From Rhizobiaceae bacterium (lineage in GTDB: Bacteria; Pseudomonadota; Alphaproteobacteria; Rhizobiales; Rhizobiaceae), in NCBI GenBank assembly GCA_023953845.1, contig JAMLJC010000001.1, forward strand, positions 248,001 through 312,000: DNA of 64,000 nucleotides. The letters are read 5' to 3'. Under the pieces are notes generated by a model. It had not been told where the DNA came from, searched no databases, and saw only the letters and a list, made by a program, of their open reading frames with translations. Positions 27,635 through 38,067 of the stretch are shown one piece after another (position 1 is the stretch's first letter; every line of letters starts with the position of its first letter). The position numbers were made by a program, and so were the translations under genes.

Positions 27635-27648
27635 TGGTAGCGCTACCA
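27635..27648. promoter_or_regulatory. LacI-family operator, perfect 14-bp palindrome
   Basis: TGGTAGCGCTACCA is a perfect palindrome with the central CG pair typical of LacI-family sites and close to gluconate-repressor (GntR, LacI family) operators. It lies between the stop of the LacI-type gene (27708) and the start of the importer operon (27467), so it most likely controls the importer. Confidence 0.65.
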
Positions 27649-27707
27649 AACTGCGTTGTAAAGCACCCTTCTTCGCCGCTCGCAACGCAATTGCGACGGC
27701 AGCCAGG

Positions 27708-28754
27708 CTATTGATTTTTCAGGGTGCTTTCGCGGATTTCGAGCTGAAAGCCGACATCCACAGTCAGCTTTTCGGGACGCTCCCCTCTCATCGCCGCGCG
27801 CGCCATGTCGATCGCCCTGCGGCCGATCTGATAGCGGTGCGTGCGCACGCTGGTTATGGACGGGTAGGCCACCTTCATCATTTCGAGGTCGTTGAAGCCC
27901 GCGATCCCGATCTTTCCCGGCACGGCAAGGGCGGCGCGGTTGCATTCGAACAGCACGCCGAGCGCGATGTCGTCGTTGTTGCAGAACACGGCATCCAGCG
28001 TCGGCACACGCGCCCGCGCGTCGCGGAACATCTCGCGGCCCAGCGTGACGCTTGATGGCTGCACGCTCGTCGTGACCAGCCTCAGATCGAAGAGTCCGGC
28101 TTCCTCCATGGCGGCCCGATAGCCGGCGAGACGCCGTTGCGAGCGCGGGTCCATGCGCGCGCCGATGAAGCCGACGCATTTGTAGCCGGCGTCGATCATG
28201 TGGCGCGTGACCGCCCTGCCCCCGTCGAAATGCGAGAAGCCGACCATCATGTCGATCGGCTCGGGGCCGAGTTCCATGATCTGTACCACCGGACAGCTGG
28301 CGTTCTCGAGGATGGCGCGCGCGCCGGGCGTCTGGTCGATGCCCGAGACGATCAGCGCGGAGGGGCGCTGCCCAAGGAAGACGCGCAGCAGCCGCTCCTC
28401 CTCCATGCCGGAGTAATGCGTGTCGCCGAGCAATACCTGCAGATTGCTGTCGCCCAGTCCGTCATAGATGCCGCGCACGACCTCGGCGAAGACGTTGTTA
28501 GTTAGCGACGGAATAAGCACGCCGATGACATCGCCGCGGGCGGACGCCAGCGCCCGCGCGTTGCTGTCCGGCACATAGCCGAGTTCCTTGACCGCCGCTG
28601 CGATCTGCCGCCTGAGTTCAACAGAGACGCGATCGGGCTCGCGCAGGGCGCGGGAGACGGTGATAGCGCCGACGCCCGCCAGTTTAGCGACATCGGCGAT
28701 GGTCGGCCGTCCGCCGCTACGGCGGCTGCGATGCCGTGGCGCGCCGTCGCTCAT
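27708..28754 (-). CDS. LacI-family transcriptional regulator (GntR-like gluconate repressor type)
   Basis: A 348-residue repressor. The N-terminal helix-turn-helix is PTIADVAKLAGVGAITVSRAL (about 17-37) with the LacI hinge at ELGYVPDSNARALAS, followed by the periplasmic-binding-protein-like effector domain (DVIGVLIPSLTNNVFAEVV; CNNDDIALG). The hinge and VSRALR..DRVS wording are close to gluconate-operon repressors. It is upstream of, and on the same strand as, the sugar importer with gntK, and the palindrome at 27635-27648 lies between them. The inducer is probably gluconate or its phosphate; this is inference. Confidence 0.9.
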   Translation of the reverse strand: MSDGAPRHRSRRSGGRPTIADVAKLAGVGAITVSRALREPDRVSVELRRQIAAAVKELGYVPDSNARALASARGDVIGVLIPSLTNNVFAEVVRGIYDGLGDSNLQVLLGDTHYSGMEEERLLRVFLGQRPSALIVSGIDQTPGARAILENASCPVVQIMELGPEPIDMMVGFSHFDGGRAVTRHMIDAGYKCVGFIGARMDPRSQRRLAGYRAAMEEAGLFDLRLVTTSVQPSSVTLGREMFRDARARVPTLDAVFCNNDDIALGVLFECNRAALAVPGKIGIAGFNDLEMMKVAYPSITSVRTHRYQIGRRAIDMARAAMRGERPEKLTVDVGFQLEIRESTLKNQ

Positions 28755-28955
28755 AGCCGCGATCCGCTGTCAACGGCGAACTGAGGATTGGCGTCATGAC
28801 CAAAGAAAGAGGCGCCGCATCGCCACCGCTTGCGAAAGAACAGCGGCTCCACAGGGTCAACTACGATGTATGGCGAATGTCCCCACATGGGAGCGATTTC
28901 ATATCAGCCTCGCGCAGCCTTGGCGATGGCCGCAGGATGCGACGGAGAAACACCA

Positions 28956-29597
28956 CTACTCGGCCGCGCTCAGCGTCCCCTCGTGCGGGCTGAGTCCGCC
29001 CTTCGCCTCGATGAAGGCGATGATCCGGTCCAGCCCCTCGCGCCGCAGCATGTCCGTGAAGACGAAAGGACGCTGGCCGCGCTGCTTCAGCGTATCGCTT
29101 TCCATGACATCGAGATTGGCGCCGACATAGGGCGCGAGGTCGATCTTGTTGATGATGAGCAGATCCGACCGTGTGATGCCCGGTCCGCCCTTGCGGGGGA
29201 TCTTTTCGCCGCCGGCCACGTCGATGACGTAGAGCGTGATGTCGGCAAGATCCGGCGAAAACGTCGCCGCGAGATTGTCGCCGCCGGACTCGATGAAGAC
29301 GACGTCGAGATCGGGGAAACGCCGCCGCATCTCCGCGATGGCCGCGAGATTGATCGAAGCATCCTCGCGGATCGCCGTATGCGGGCATCCGCCGGTCTCG
29401 ACGCCGAGGATGCGTTCTTCCGGCAGCGCCTGCGCGCGATTGAGGATCAGCGCGTCTTCCTTGGTGAAGATGTCGTTGGTCACCACCGCGACGGAATAGC
29501 GGTCGCGCATCGCCTTGCACAGCATCTCCGTCAGCGTCGTCTTGCCGACGCCCACGGGGCCGCCGATGCCGACACGCAGGGGACCGGTCGAACTCAT
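28956..29597 (-). CDS. ureG: Urease accessory GTPase UreG
   Basis: A 213-residue SIMIBI-class GTPase that drives nickel insertion into urease. It has the P-loop [10 protein letters not shown] (residues 12-21), the Cys-Pro-His nickel motif in [13 protein letters not shown], the [13 protein letters not shown] switch and the NKIDLA guanine-specificity motif. Length and motifs are normal. It is the last urease gene, and its ATG overlaps the ureF stop (ATGA). The next gene on the left is the LacI regulator end, 201 bp away. Confidence 0.97.
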   Translation of the reverse strand: MSSTGPLRVGIGGPVGVGKTTLTEMLCKAMRDRYSVAVVTNDIFTKEDALILNRAQALPEERILGVETGGCPHTAIREDASINLAAIAEMRRRFPDLDVVFIESGGDNLAATFSPDLADITLYVIDVAGGEKIPRKGGPGITRSDLLIINKIDLAPYVGANLDVMESDTLKQRGQRPFVFTDMLRREGLDRIIAFIEAKGGLSPHEGTLSAAE

Positions 29598-30283
29598 GAT
29601 CTAAACACCCGCGAATACTGGACTTCGTGTTTCATCGACATGATGTCGGAGAGGAAGGTTGCCGAGCCGAGGTCGTCGAGACTCGACTGCGCCGCGCGTT
29701 CCGCGACCTCCAGCATGACCGCCTCCATCTCGGCCATCGCCGCCACGCCGTCGCGCTGGCCGAGCGGCACCAGCCGCACCGCCGCCTGGACGAGATTCGA
29801 GGTGAAGGCGTGCAGATAGGCGGCTAGCGCAGCCTCGAGATCGATGCCGTGAGCGGCAGCGGTGGCGCCGACCGCGACGGGATAAGACACGGCGTCCGAA
29901 TCCCCGTCCCCCTTTTGAGAAGCGGAAATTGACGTCGCGCTCCAAACCTTCGCTGCGCTCGCGAACGCCTCGCCTTGCAGCGTCGTCTCCATATGCCGCT
30001 CGCGCGACCCGGCCATCGCCCCGGCAAGCTTCGCGACCTCTGCGCACTCCTCTCTTGCCGATGCCGCGCGCCACGCTTCCGCCAGCAGCACGGCGTCGTT
30101 CCATCCCGAACCGCACTCGACCAGATCGATCAGCCAGCCGGTAAGGCCTGCGCGATCTACGATCACGCCGTCATGGACCGCGCGCTCGATTCCGTGGCTA
30201 TAGGCGAACGCCCCCACCGGAAAAGCCGGCGAAAGCCATGTCATGAGGCGCAGAAGCGCGGCCTGACCGGCCGGCTCACGCAT
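29594..30283 (-). CDS. ureF: Urease accessory protein UreF
   Basis: A 229-residue all-helical protein that couples UreG to the apo-urease/UreD complex. The N-terminal [24 protein letters not shown] and C-terminal [25 protein letters not shown] are the family's conserved ends. The true start is the ATG at 30283, which overlaps the end of ureE by 8 bp; a longer open frame crosses the ureE histidine tail and is not coding. It contains an internal alanine-rich stretch but no damage. Confidence 0.96.
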   Translation of the reverse strand: MREPAGQAALLRLMTWLSPAFPVGAFAYSHGIERAVHDGVIVDRAGLTGWLIDLVECGSGWNDAVLLAEAWRAASAREECAEVAKLAGAMAGSRERHMETTLQGEAFASAAKVWSATSISASQKGDGDSDAVSYPVAVGATAAAHGIDLEAALAAYLHAFTSNLVQAAVRLVPLGQRDGVAAMAEMEAVMLEVAERAAQSSLDDLGSATFLSDIMSMKHEVQYSRVFRS

Positions 30284-30857
30284 GGTTGTGGCCGTAATGC
30301 GGGTCACCCGGAAGCCGTCCATAAGCGTCAGGCTCTCCATGACTGTGGCCATGGTCGTGATGCCCATGGTGGTGATGACCGTGGCCGCCATGGCCGGAAT
30401 AGGCGCCGCGCAACGGATTGAACGGCTCCACAGCTTCCGTAACGGCCGCGCCAAGGCCTTCCAGCATGTCTCGGATGACGTGGTCGCGCAGGATCACGAT
30501 GCGCTCCGCCTCGATCGCGGCAGGCAGATGGCGGTTGCCGATATGCCAGGCCAGTTGCGCCAGATGAACCGCATTCCGCGCACGCACCTCGTAAATCGCC
30601 TCGGATGGCGCCACGATGCCGACATGCCGGCCATCGTCCAGCGCCAGCAGGTCGCCGTCATGCAGCGCGACAGGCTCCAACAGGTCCACCAGCACCTGCC
30701 CGCCATTCCTCAGCGTCAGCACGCGCCGCCTGAGGTGCCGTTCGTCATGCTCCAGCACCGCGACATCGAACGGCTCGACACCCTTTGCTTCAGTAGCGCG
30801 GATGATCGATCCGGCGCGCGGCAATCTGGTGAAATCGGTGTTCAGCGAGAGTTTCAT
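30276..30857 (-). CDS. ureE: Urease accessory nickel chaperone UreE
   Basis: A 193-residue metallochaperone. The N-terminal domain and the central metal-binding domain (around the HIGNRHLPA segment) are typical. The C-terminal 35 residues hold at least twelve histidines in [17 protein letters not shown] and a final HYGHNH, a nickel-storage tail. It supplies nickel to UreG. It is 9 bp downstream of ureC and overlaps ureF by 8 bp. Confidence 0.96.
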   Translation of the reverse strand: MKLSLNTDFTRLPRAGSIIRATEAKGVEPFDVAVLEHDERHLRRRVLTLRNGGQVLVDLLEPVALHDGDLLALDDGRHVGIVAPSEAIYEVRARNAVHLAQLAWHIGNRHLPAAIEAERIVILRDHVIRDMLEGLGAAVTEAVEPFNPLRGAYSGHGGHGHHHHGHHDHGHSHGEPDAYGRLPGDPHYGHNHA

Positions 30858-30866
30858 GCGGGATTC

Positions 30867-32579
<1,713 letters not shown>

Positions 32580-32754
32580 GGCGTGTTCCTGAGGCTGCAA
32601 CGGAATCGAAGGCTTGGACGTTTCCTGTTCGGGTAGGCGCACTGCGCCGACAGGCCGCGGCAAAAACCCTTGGATCACAAAAACGTCGCCTTAGATTGGC
32701 AGTATCTCGCATCTGCGAAACATTGCGAATCCCTTGTGACCGGAGTTGAGGACC

Positions 32755-33252
32755 ATGACGCTTGCTTTGACGCCCCCACGACCAGTTCGGCCGATGTGCC
32801 GGCTCGTCATGGCGCTCCTTGCCTCGTGCGTGATCGTCAGTGCCGCCACGGCGCAGGGCGTCGGCAGCAAGGCCGCCGTCGACGCGATCGTCGGCTCCGA
32901 GGTTCAGGAGGAACAGGCACGCACCGCTGTGGATGCCGACAAGGTCATCGACGCCATCGACAGGACCGCGGAAGCAATAGAGTTCGTCCGCAAGGTGTCC
33001 AAGCTCGACAAGGTCGAGATCGTTTTCCTGACGGACGCCACCGTCGACCAGGGCGGTTTGCCGCCGGCTATTCAGGCCAGGGCCGACGAGAAGAAGGCCG
33101 AGATCGCCGAACTTCGCAAGGAGCTGGAAGGCAATGCCATGCTCTTCCACGCCATCGATTCGCGTCAGATCCTGAGCCAGGACGTGCTCGCCGTAACCTT
33201 CGATGGTGAACACAGCGCCACCATCTACACGACCGCGAAGCCGGCGGGCTGA
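32755..33252 (+). CDS. Small exported protein of unknown function, opposite strand within the urease locus
   Basis: A 165-residue protein with a clear signal peptide (CRLVMALLASCVIVSAATAQG, cleavage near residue 34). The mature part is small, charged and mostly helical, with the pattern DKVIDAIDRTAEAIEFVRKVSKLDKVEIVFL and a likely coiled region at EKKAEIAELRKELEG. I recognise no family. ATG at 32755 has GGAG 9 nt upstream; a TTG at 32746 is an alternative. It sits on the opposite strand between the GFA gene and ureC, so it breaks the urease operon. The end of the gene is AG-rich with no terminator seen. Confidence 0.72.
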   Translation: MTLALTPPRPVRPMCRLVMALLASCVIVSAATAQGVGSKAAVDAIVGSEVQEEQARTAVDADKVIDAIDRTAEAIEFVRKVSKLDKVEIVFLTDATVDQGGLPPAIQARADEKKAEIAELRKELEGNAMLFHAIDSRQILSQDVLAVTFDGEHSATIYTTAKPAG

Positions 33253-33305
33253 AGGCGCAGCCAGCGGCTGTTCGCACCCTGTCGGCCGTCGGGCGCTTCG
33301 CATCC

Positions 33306-33662
33306 TCACCGGCTCCGGCCGTCCACCTTCGTCGGCGCCAGTGCATCGGGATCGACGCCGTCGAGGCATCGCGCATTGATGGCGACCATTTTTTTCCCGT
33401 CTGGCGCCGTACCGCGCGAAAAACTCTGGACTCCGCAGGTCGAGCAGAACAGGTGATGGATGACGTGCTTGTTGAACTGGTATTCGGTAAGCGAGCCGTC
33501 GCCGGAGATCAGCTCGAAATCCGATTCCGGCACGAAGGCAAGGATCGTGCCCAGCCTTCCGCAGCGCGAACAGTTGCAGGCGAAGGTTTTGGAGAGGTCC
33601 GCCGTCGTCCGGTATGAGACGGCGCCGCATTGGCAACTCCCGTGATACTGTTCCGCCGTCAT
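33306..33662 (-). CDS. GFA-family zinc protein
   Basis: A 118-residue member of the glutathione-dependent formaldehyde-activating enzyme (GFA/CENP-V) family. Zinc cysteines are in CQCGAV (near 11-14), CNCSRCG (near 30-35) and CSTCG (near 73-76), the usual arrangement. The start at 33662 has GAGAGGAAAA just upstream and overlaps the stop of the LprI-like gene (ATGA). Function of such small GFA proteins is mostly unknown; they are not a standard part of urease loci. It is translationally coupled to the gene before it. Confidence 0.87.
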   Translation of the reverse strand: MTAEQYHGSCQCGAVSYRTTADLSKTFACNCSRCGRLGTILAFVPESDFELISGDGSLTEYQFNKHVIHHLFCSTCGVQSFSRGTAPDGKKMVAINARCLDGVDPDALAPTKVDGRSR

Positions 33663-34066
33663 TGATTTTCCTCTCCCATGAACGAACGCAGTTCCTTCGT
33701 CCGCGCCCTTGTCATTTCCGCAAGACATCCGCTCACCAGCATCGGCTCCATCGAGCCGCCCCGGGCCTCGAAACCGGCCAGCTCGCAGCTCCTGTCGCGA
33801 TAGGTGATCCAGGCGCGCTGCGCGGCCAGCAAAGCCGCCTCGGCGCCCTTCATGTCATCGGAAGACTGATCGGCATCGAGCTCCTTCGCCGTCTGCCGCG
33901 CTTCCTTCCAGATTTTGTTCAGTTCCGCGTCGGCCTTCCGGTAATCCTGATCCGCGCACATGTTGAGCTCGACCTGCGCCATTGCGTTCTCGCAATCTAA
34001 GTCTTCCTGTGCGGCCGCGGGCGTGGCGGCGATCGCCAGCAGGCAGGCTGCGAACGCAGGTCTCAT
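33659..34066 (-). CDS. Exported LprI-like protein (DUF1311)
   Basis: A 135-residue protein with a signal peptide ([16 protein letters not shown]) and the DUF1311/LprI lysozyme-inhibitor-like pattern: a cysteine pair [14 protein letters not shown], the [12 protein letters not shown] helix, the QRAWITYRD motif and two further cysteines. The four cysteines can form two disulfides in the periplasm. Its ATG overlaps the ureB stop (ATGA) and its stop overlaps the GFA start. An LprI-like gene between ureB and ureC is known from other rhizobia, though its role in urease function is not known. Confidence 0.86.
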   Translation of the reverse strand: MRPAFAACLLAIAATPAAAQEDLDCENAMAQVELNMCADQDYRKADAELNKIWKEARQTAKELDADQSSDDMKGAEAALLAAQRAWITYRDRSCELAGFEARGGSMEPMLVSGCLAEMTRARTKELRSFMGEENQ

Positions 34067-34368
34067 AGCTTTCCCATGATCTTCCGCTGAAAGCCGTAAA
34101 CCTCGCGTTTGCCGCCGAACGGCACGAGACGCACCTCGCGCGTCTGGCCCGGCTCGAAACGGACAGCAGTGCCCGCAGCGATGTCGAGCCGCATCCCCCG
34201 CGCCGCCGCGCGGTCGAACTGCAACCCCTCGTTCGTCTCGAAGAAGTGGTAATGCGACCCCACCTGGATCGGCCGGTCGCCCGTATTGGCGACCCTGACC
34301 GTCACGGCTTTTGCCCCCTGGTTGAGCAGTATGTCGCCGCCTGCCGGAAAGATCTCGCCGGGTATCAT
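34063..34368 (-). CDS. ureB: Urease subunit beta UreB
   Basis: The 101-residue beta subunit: N-terminal IPGEIFPA, the [11 protein letters not shown] core and the [20 protein letters not shown] stretch, all conserved in structural urease beta chains. It packs with UreA and UreC in the (abc)3 urease. The start at 34368 is 2 nt after the ureJ stop; the open frame further upstream runs antiphase to ureJ and is not coding. It overlaps the LprI-like gene by 4 bp. Confidence 0.97.
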   Translation of the reverse strand: MIPGEIFPAGGDILLNQGAKAVTVRVANTGDRPIQVGSHYHFFETNEGLQFDRAAARGMRLDIAAGTAVRFEPGQTREVRLVPFGGKREVYGFQRKIMGKL

Positions 34369-34370
34369 GG

Positions 34371-34961
34371 TCACGCCCCCGCCACGAGCCACAGGCCGGC
34401 AAGCGCCGTCAGCCCGCCGCCGATGCGCGCCGCCGTGCGGCCGGCAGCGCCGCCGATCATGGCCGCAAGCCCGATGCCAAGCGCCATGCCGACCGCATGC
34501 AGGAGTGAAGTCGCGAAGGCGAAACCGACCGAGAATGGCCATGCGCCCGCTTCGCCGAGTTCACCGCCATGCGCATAGCCGTGGAAGAAGGCGAAGAAAC
34601 CGACCATCGCCATGCCGGCCGACGCCGGCACCTGAAGGGCGATCATCGCCAGCAACCCGATAACCACGACCGATGCCGCGATCACCGGCTCGACGAAGGG
34701 CAGGCCGACACCCAGCATAGCTGCCGCGAAGCCTATGAGCATCGTGCCTACGAACGCAACGGGCACGAGCCAGACCGAGCGCCCACCGAGCAATGCCGCC
34801 CAGAGGCCGACCCCGACCATCGCCAGAATATGGTCCGCGCCGAAAAACGGATGCGAGAAGCCCGCAGCGAAGGAGCCGTGCTCCACAGGATCGAGATGGG
34901 CGAAGGCCGGCAGCGCGGAGGCCGCGAAAAACAGGGAAACAAGCGAAAAGCGTCTGAGCAT
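34371..34961 (-). CDS. ureJ: HupE/UreJ family nickel permease
   Basis: A 196-residue membrane protein with a signal-like first segment and about six further membrane helices. The nickel motif H-x4-D-H appears as [12 protein letters not shown] (about 36-47), and a second polar motif [13 protein letters not shown] lies near 130. UreJ/HupE brings nickel into the cell for urease or hydrogenase. It lies directly before ureB with a 2-bp gap, and follows DUF1272. AGGGAAAGGA is upstream of the ATG. Confidence 0.93.
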   Translation of the reverse strand: MLRRFSLVSLFFAASALPAFAHLDPVEHGSFAAGFSHPFFGADHILAMVGVGLWAALLGGRSVWLVPVAFVGTMLIGFAAAMLGVGLPFVEPVIAASVVVIGLLAMIALQVPASAGMAMVGFFAFFHGYAHGGELGEAGAWPFSVGFAFATSLLHAVGMALGIGLAAMIGGAAGRTAARIGGGLTALAGLWLVAGA

Positions 34962-34988
34962 GAAAATCCTTTCCCTGATCGAATAAAG

Positions 34989-35249
34989 TCACGCGGCATC
35001 GGGCCAGGGCTTGCAGCCTCCGGCCTTGAACACGCGCACGATGGATGCCGGGTATTTCTCCAGCATGGCCGGCGTGCGGATCGGCCGCGTCACCAGTCCG
35101 CCGCCGCAATTCGGACAGATGCCGCCAAGCACATGGCGCGCGCAGTCAGCGCAGAAAGTGCATTCGAACGTACAGATCAGAGCCTCCACGCTGTCGTCCG
35201 GCGGCAGATCCCTGTCGCAGCACTCGCATCCCGGTCTGAGTTCCAGCAT
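34989..35249 (-). CDS. DUF1272 cysteine-rich protein
   Basis: An 86-residue protein of the DUF1272 family with a zinc-finger-like set of cysteines: CECC (8-11), C26, C30-x2-C33-x2-C36 and C45-x2-C48. It probably binds zinc or another metal. DUF1272 genes are regular passengers between ureA and ureJ in rhizobia. The start follows GAGAGGACGCG, 9 bp after the ureA stop. Function unknown. Confidence 0.85.
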   Translation of the reverse strand: MLELRPGCECCDRDLPPDDSVEALICTFECTFCADCARHVLGGICPNCGGGLVTRPIRTPAMLEKYPASIVRVFKAGGCKPWPDAA

Positions 35250-35258
35250 CGCGTCCTC

Positions 35259-35561
35259 TCAGCGTATCGGCTGATGAACGGTGACGAGTTTGGTGCCGTC
35301 CGGAAACGTGGCCTCGACCTGCACGTCGTGGATCATCTCCGCGATGCCCTCCATCACCTGCTCCCGGCTCACCACATGTGCGCCGGCCTCCATCAGGTCG
35401 GCGACCGAACGTCCGTCACGCGCCCCCTCCACCACGAAATCCGTGATCAGCGCGATCGCCTCCGGATGATTGAGTTTTACGCCGCGTTCCAGCCTGCGCT
35501 GCGCCACCATGGCGGCCATGGAGATCAGCAGCTTGTCTTTTTCGCGCGGCGTCAGATTCAT
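35259..35561 (-). CDS. ureA: Urease subunit gamma UreA
   Basis: The 100-residue gamma subunit with the family's N-terminal [20 protein letters not shown], the [13 protein letters not shown] helix and the C-terminal [15 protein letters not shown]. It is full length and starts 10 bp after the ureD stop. It assembles with UreB and UreC into the urease core. Confidence 0.98.
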   Translation of the reverse strand: MNLTPREKDKLLISMAAMVAQRRLERGVKLNHPEAIALITDFVVEGARDGRSVADLMEAGAHVVSREQVMEGIAEMIHDVQVEATFPDGTKLVTVHQPIR

Positions 35562-35571
35562 GCGTTCACGA

Positions 35572-36411
35572 TCAGATTTGCCAGACTTTCGGAAGCGGCC
35601 GTCCGTCCATCAGGACCGAGAGGGCCGGGATGAGTTTGGAGCGTAGTTCAAGACCGTCCGTCGCCGCAATCCTCATAAGCAGCTTTCCGCCCCATGCACT
35701 GGCGCCGCCGTCGTCGCCGATCGCTTCGCGCACCGGTTCCAGCAGGCATTCGCACTGCTCATCGGCATAGATCGCGGTCGCCATCGCCGCCTGCCCGGCG
35801 AGCACGGCGGGCCTGCGCAGTTGCCGGGCAATATCGCCCTCCAGCCGAAGATCGTCGGCGAAAAGCAGTTCGCCGTTCCGCCTTATCCGCCAGCGGTCAT
35901 GAAAAGCGCCCGAATGCACCGTCTCCCCCATCGCCATGCGGCCGAACAGCACCGCCTCGACCGCCAGAAATTCCGCATCATCGCCGAGATCCACCTCGAA
36001 GCGCCGCCGCAACCGGCTACCGTCGAAAAGGATCGTCTCCTGTGGCAGCCAATCGAGCCGCGCACCGCGCCCAACCGTCAGTCTCGCGCTTACCTCCGCC
36101 GCGTCCCCCAGCGACCGGTAGACGCGCTCGCAGGCCTGCGTCGTCACGACCAGACCCGCGCGGTCATCCAGCACGATCTCCGTGGAAAAGCGGTCGCCGC
36201 CCGCCAGCCCACCCGCCGTGTTGATGAGGATCGCCTCCGGCGGCTGATGGAACGCGCGCGGCAGCCGCGCCTTGGAGGAGCCTTCCTGAAACAGCGTATG
36301 CAGCGCAGTCACGTCTCCCCGGCGCCGGAACGCCAGGCGCAGACCCCCGCTGGCGCGCTGCAGCCGGCCAGCCGGGACAGGCGCCTCAAATTGTGAGGTG
36401 TCGACGTACAT
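35572..36411 (-). CDS. ureD: Urease accessory protein UreD
   Basis: A 279-residue scaffold protein that binds apo-urease and recruits UreF and UreG for nickel delivery. The central [14 protein letters not shown] motif and [11 protein letters not shown] segment are diagnostic. The ATG at 36411 overlaps the end of urtE by 26 bp, so transport and urease genes form one transcription unit. The open frame extends further into urtE but gives no family-like sequence there. Confidence 0.95.
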   Translation of the reverse strand: MYVDTSQFEAPVPAGRLQRASGGLRLAFRRRGDVTALHTLFQEGSSKARLPRAFHQPPEAILINTAGGLAGGDRFSTEIVLDDRAGLVVTTQACERVYRSLGDAAEVSARLTVGRGARLDWLPQETILFDGSRLRRRFEVDLGDDAEFLAVEAVLFGRMAMGETVHSGAFHDRWRIRRNGELLFADDLRLEGDIARQLRRPAVLAGQAAMATAIYADEQCECLLEPVREAIGDDGGASAWGGKLLMRIAATDGLELRSKLIPALSVLMDGRPLPKVWQI

Positions 36412-37099
36412 CCGGATCGTCCAGCCCCTCCGCGCCGCCGGTGTAAACCACCTCGCCACGATCCATGATCGCGACCTTGTCCGCAAGCTCGCGCGCGAAA
36501 TCCAGATATTGTTCCACCAGAAGGATGGTCATGCCCATCGTGTCGCGCAGGAAGCGGATGGCGCGGCCGATGTCCTTGATGATCGATGGCTGGATGCCTT
36601 CCGTCGGCTCGTCGAGCACCAGCAGCTTCGGCCGCATCACAAGCGCGCGCCCTATCGCGAGTTGCTGCTGCTGGCCGCCCGACAGGTCGCCGCCGCGGCG
36701 CGACAGCATCTGCTGGAGAACAGGAAACAGCTCGAACACATAGCCCGGCACGTTGCGGTCCGCGCGCTTCAGCGGCGCATAGCCCGATTCCAGATTCTCG
36801 CGCACCGTCAGCAGCGGAAAAATTTCACGCCCCTGCGGCACGAAACCGATGCCCGACCGGGCGCGATCATACGCCGCGCTCCGGTCGAGCGCCTTCCCCT
36901 CGAAGGCTATGCTTCCCGATGTCAGCCGGTTGTGGCCGACGATCGATCTCATCAGGCTGGTCTTGCCGACGCCGTTCCTGCCCAGCACGCACGTGATCCT
37001 CCCGGCCGGCACGTCGAGCGACACGCCGCGCAGCGCCTGCGCGGCGCCGTAGTGAAGCGTGGCGTCCTTCACCTCAAGCATGGTGGAGGCTTCAGGCAT
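36386..37099 (-). CDS. urtE: Urea ABC transporter ATP-binding subunit UrtE
   Basis: A 237-residue ATPase of the branched-chain-amino-acid/urea class (LivF-like). Walker A is GRNGVGKTS, signature LSGGQQQQLAIGRAL, Walker B LLVLDEPTEGIQPSI. A shorter start at 37081 (MLEVKDATLHYG) gives the usual UrtE N-terminus and is perhaps the true one. It works with UrtD to power urea import. A 216-bp gap with a hairpin separates it from urtD, unlike the tight spacing elsewhere in the operon. Confidence 0.95.
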   Translation of the reverse strand: MPEASTMLEVKDATLHYGAAQALRGVSLDVPAGRITCVLGRNGVGKTSLMRSIVGHNRLTSGSIAFEGKALDRSAAYDRARSGIGFVPQGREIFPLLTVRENLESGYAPLKRADRNVPGYVFELFPVLQQMLSRRGGDLSGGQQQQLAIGRALVMRPKLLVLDEPTEGIQPSIIKDIGRAIRFLRDTMGMTILLVEQYLDFARELADKVAIMDRGEVVYTGGAEGLDDPDVRRHLTI

Positions 37100-37132
37100 G
37101 ACAGGCCACTCCCGTGGTCTGGTCCTCCCGCG

Positions 37133-37156
37133 CCCCCGTCGCTGCCGCGACGGGGG
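37133..37156 (-). promoter_or_regulatory. Strong hairpin in the urtD-urtE gap
   Basis: CCCCCGTCGC (37133-37142), loop TGCC, GCGACGGGGG (37147-37156): a perfect 10-bp GC-rich stem with a tetraloop. It lies in the only long gap of the urt operon, about 35 nt before the urtE start. No T-tract follows, so partial termination or RNA processing is more likely than full termination. Confidence 0.5.
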
Positions 37157-37315
37157 TGGCGGGCGTGTGCGCCTGCCAGGGGAGGTCGGTGAAAAATTTC
37201 ACGATGTCGCGGGCAATACCTCTCATCAGGCCCTTCGGGCCACCGCCCGGGACCGAGCCGCTTGTCTCGGTTCGTCCTTCGGTAATCTGTTCAATATTCA
37301 CCCGCCACCACATCG

Positions 37316-38062
37316 CTAGCGCCCCAGATAGACTTCGACGACGCGTTCGTCGGCTGAGACGAAATCAAGCGAGCCTTCCGAAAGCACTGAGCCCTCATGC
37401 AGGCAGGTGACCCTGACGCCGAGCTCGCGCACGAAATGCATGTCGTGTTCGACCACCACCACCGAATGCGTCTCGTTGATGTCCCTGAGCAGCCGCGCGG
37501 TCTCCGCCGTCTCGGCGTCGGTCATGCCGGCGACCGGTTCGTCGACCAGCAGCAGCTTGGGGTCCTGCGCCAGCAGCATGCCGATCTCCAGCCATTGCTT
37601 CTGGCCGTGGGAGAGATTGGCGGCGAGTTCATCGCGCTTGTCGCCCAGCCGGATGACGCCGAGGATCTCGTCGATCTGTTTCGCTTCCGGCGTCGAGCGG
37701 CGGTGGAACAGCGCCGGGAAGATCGAACGCGGCCCCTTGAGCGAAAGCACGAGATTGTCCTCGACGCTGTGGCTCTCGAACACGGTCGGCTTCTGAAACT
37801 TGCGGCCAATGCCCATCATGGCGATGTCGGCCTCATCATGCCGCGTCAGGTCGATCTCGCCATCGAAGAACACTTCGCCGTTATCCGGCCGCGTCTTGCC
37901 GGTGATGATGTCCATCATCGTCGTCTTGCCGGCGCCGTTCGGCCCGATGATCGCCCGCATCTCGCCCTTGTCGAGCACCAACGACAGATTGTTGATCGCC
38001 TTGAAGCCGTCGAAAGACCGCGAGACGCCGTCCAGGTAGAGGATGGTTCCGCTCTTCGACAT
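37316..38062 (-). CDS. urtD: Urea ABC transporter ATP-binding subunit UrtD
   Basis: A 248-residue ATPase of the LivG-like class. Walker A is GPNGAGKTT, the signature is LSHGQKQWLEIGMLLA (the H variant is normal for UrtD), and Walker B is LLLVDEPVAGMTDAE. It pairs with UrtE on the cytoplasmic side of the urea importer. It begins 5 bp after the urtC stop. Confidence 0.96.
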   Translation of the reverse strand: MSKSGTILYLDGVSRSFDGFKAINNLSLVLDKGEMRAIIGPNGAGKTTMMDIITGKTRPDNGEVFFDGEIDLTRHDEADIAMMGIGRKFQKPTVFESHSVEDNLVLSLKGPRSIFPALFHRRSTPEAKQIDEILGVIRLGDKRDELAANLSHGQKQWLEIGMLLAQDPKLLLVDEPVAGMTDAETAETARLLRDINETHSVVVVEHDMHFVRELGVRVTCLHEGSVLSEGSLDFVSADERVVEVYLGR

Positions 38063-38067
38063 CGCGC

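Noticed and set aside
28755..28955. Small open frames in the gap between the LacI gene and ureG
   Set aside because: No ribosome sites, no family-like sequence and Arg/Ser-rich products.
37092..37313. A 73-codon minus-strand frame between urtD and urtE
   Set aside because: It fits the gap neatly, but the product has no family-like pattern, it lacks a ribosome site, and it contains the perfect hairpin at 37133-37156, which explains the stretch better as RNA structure.
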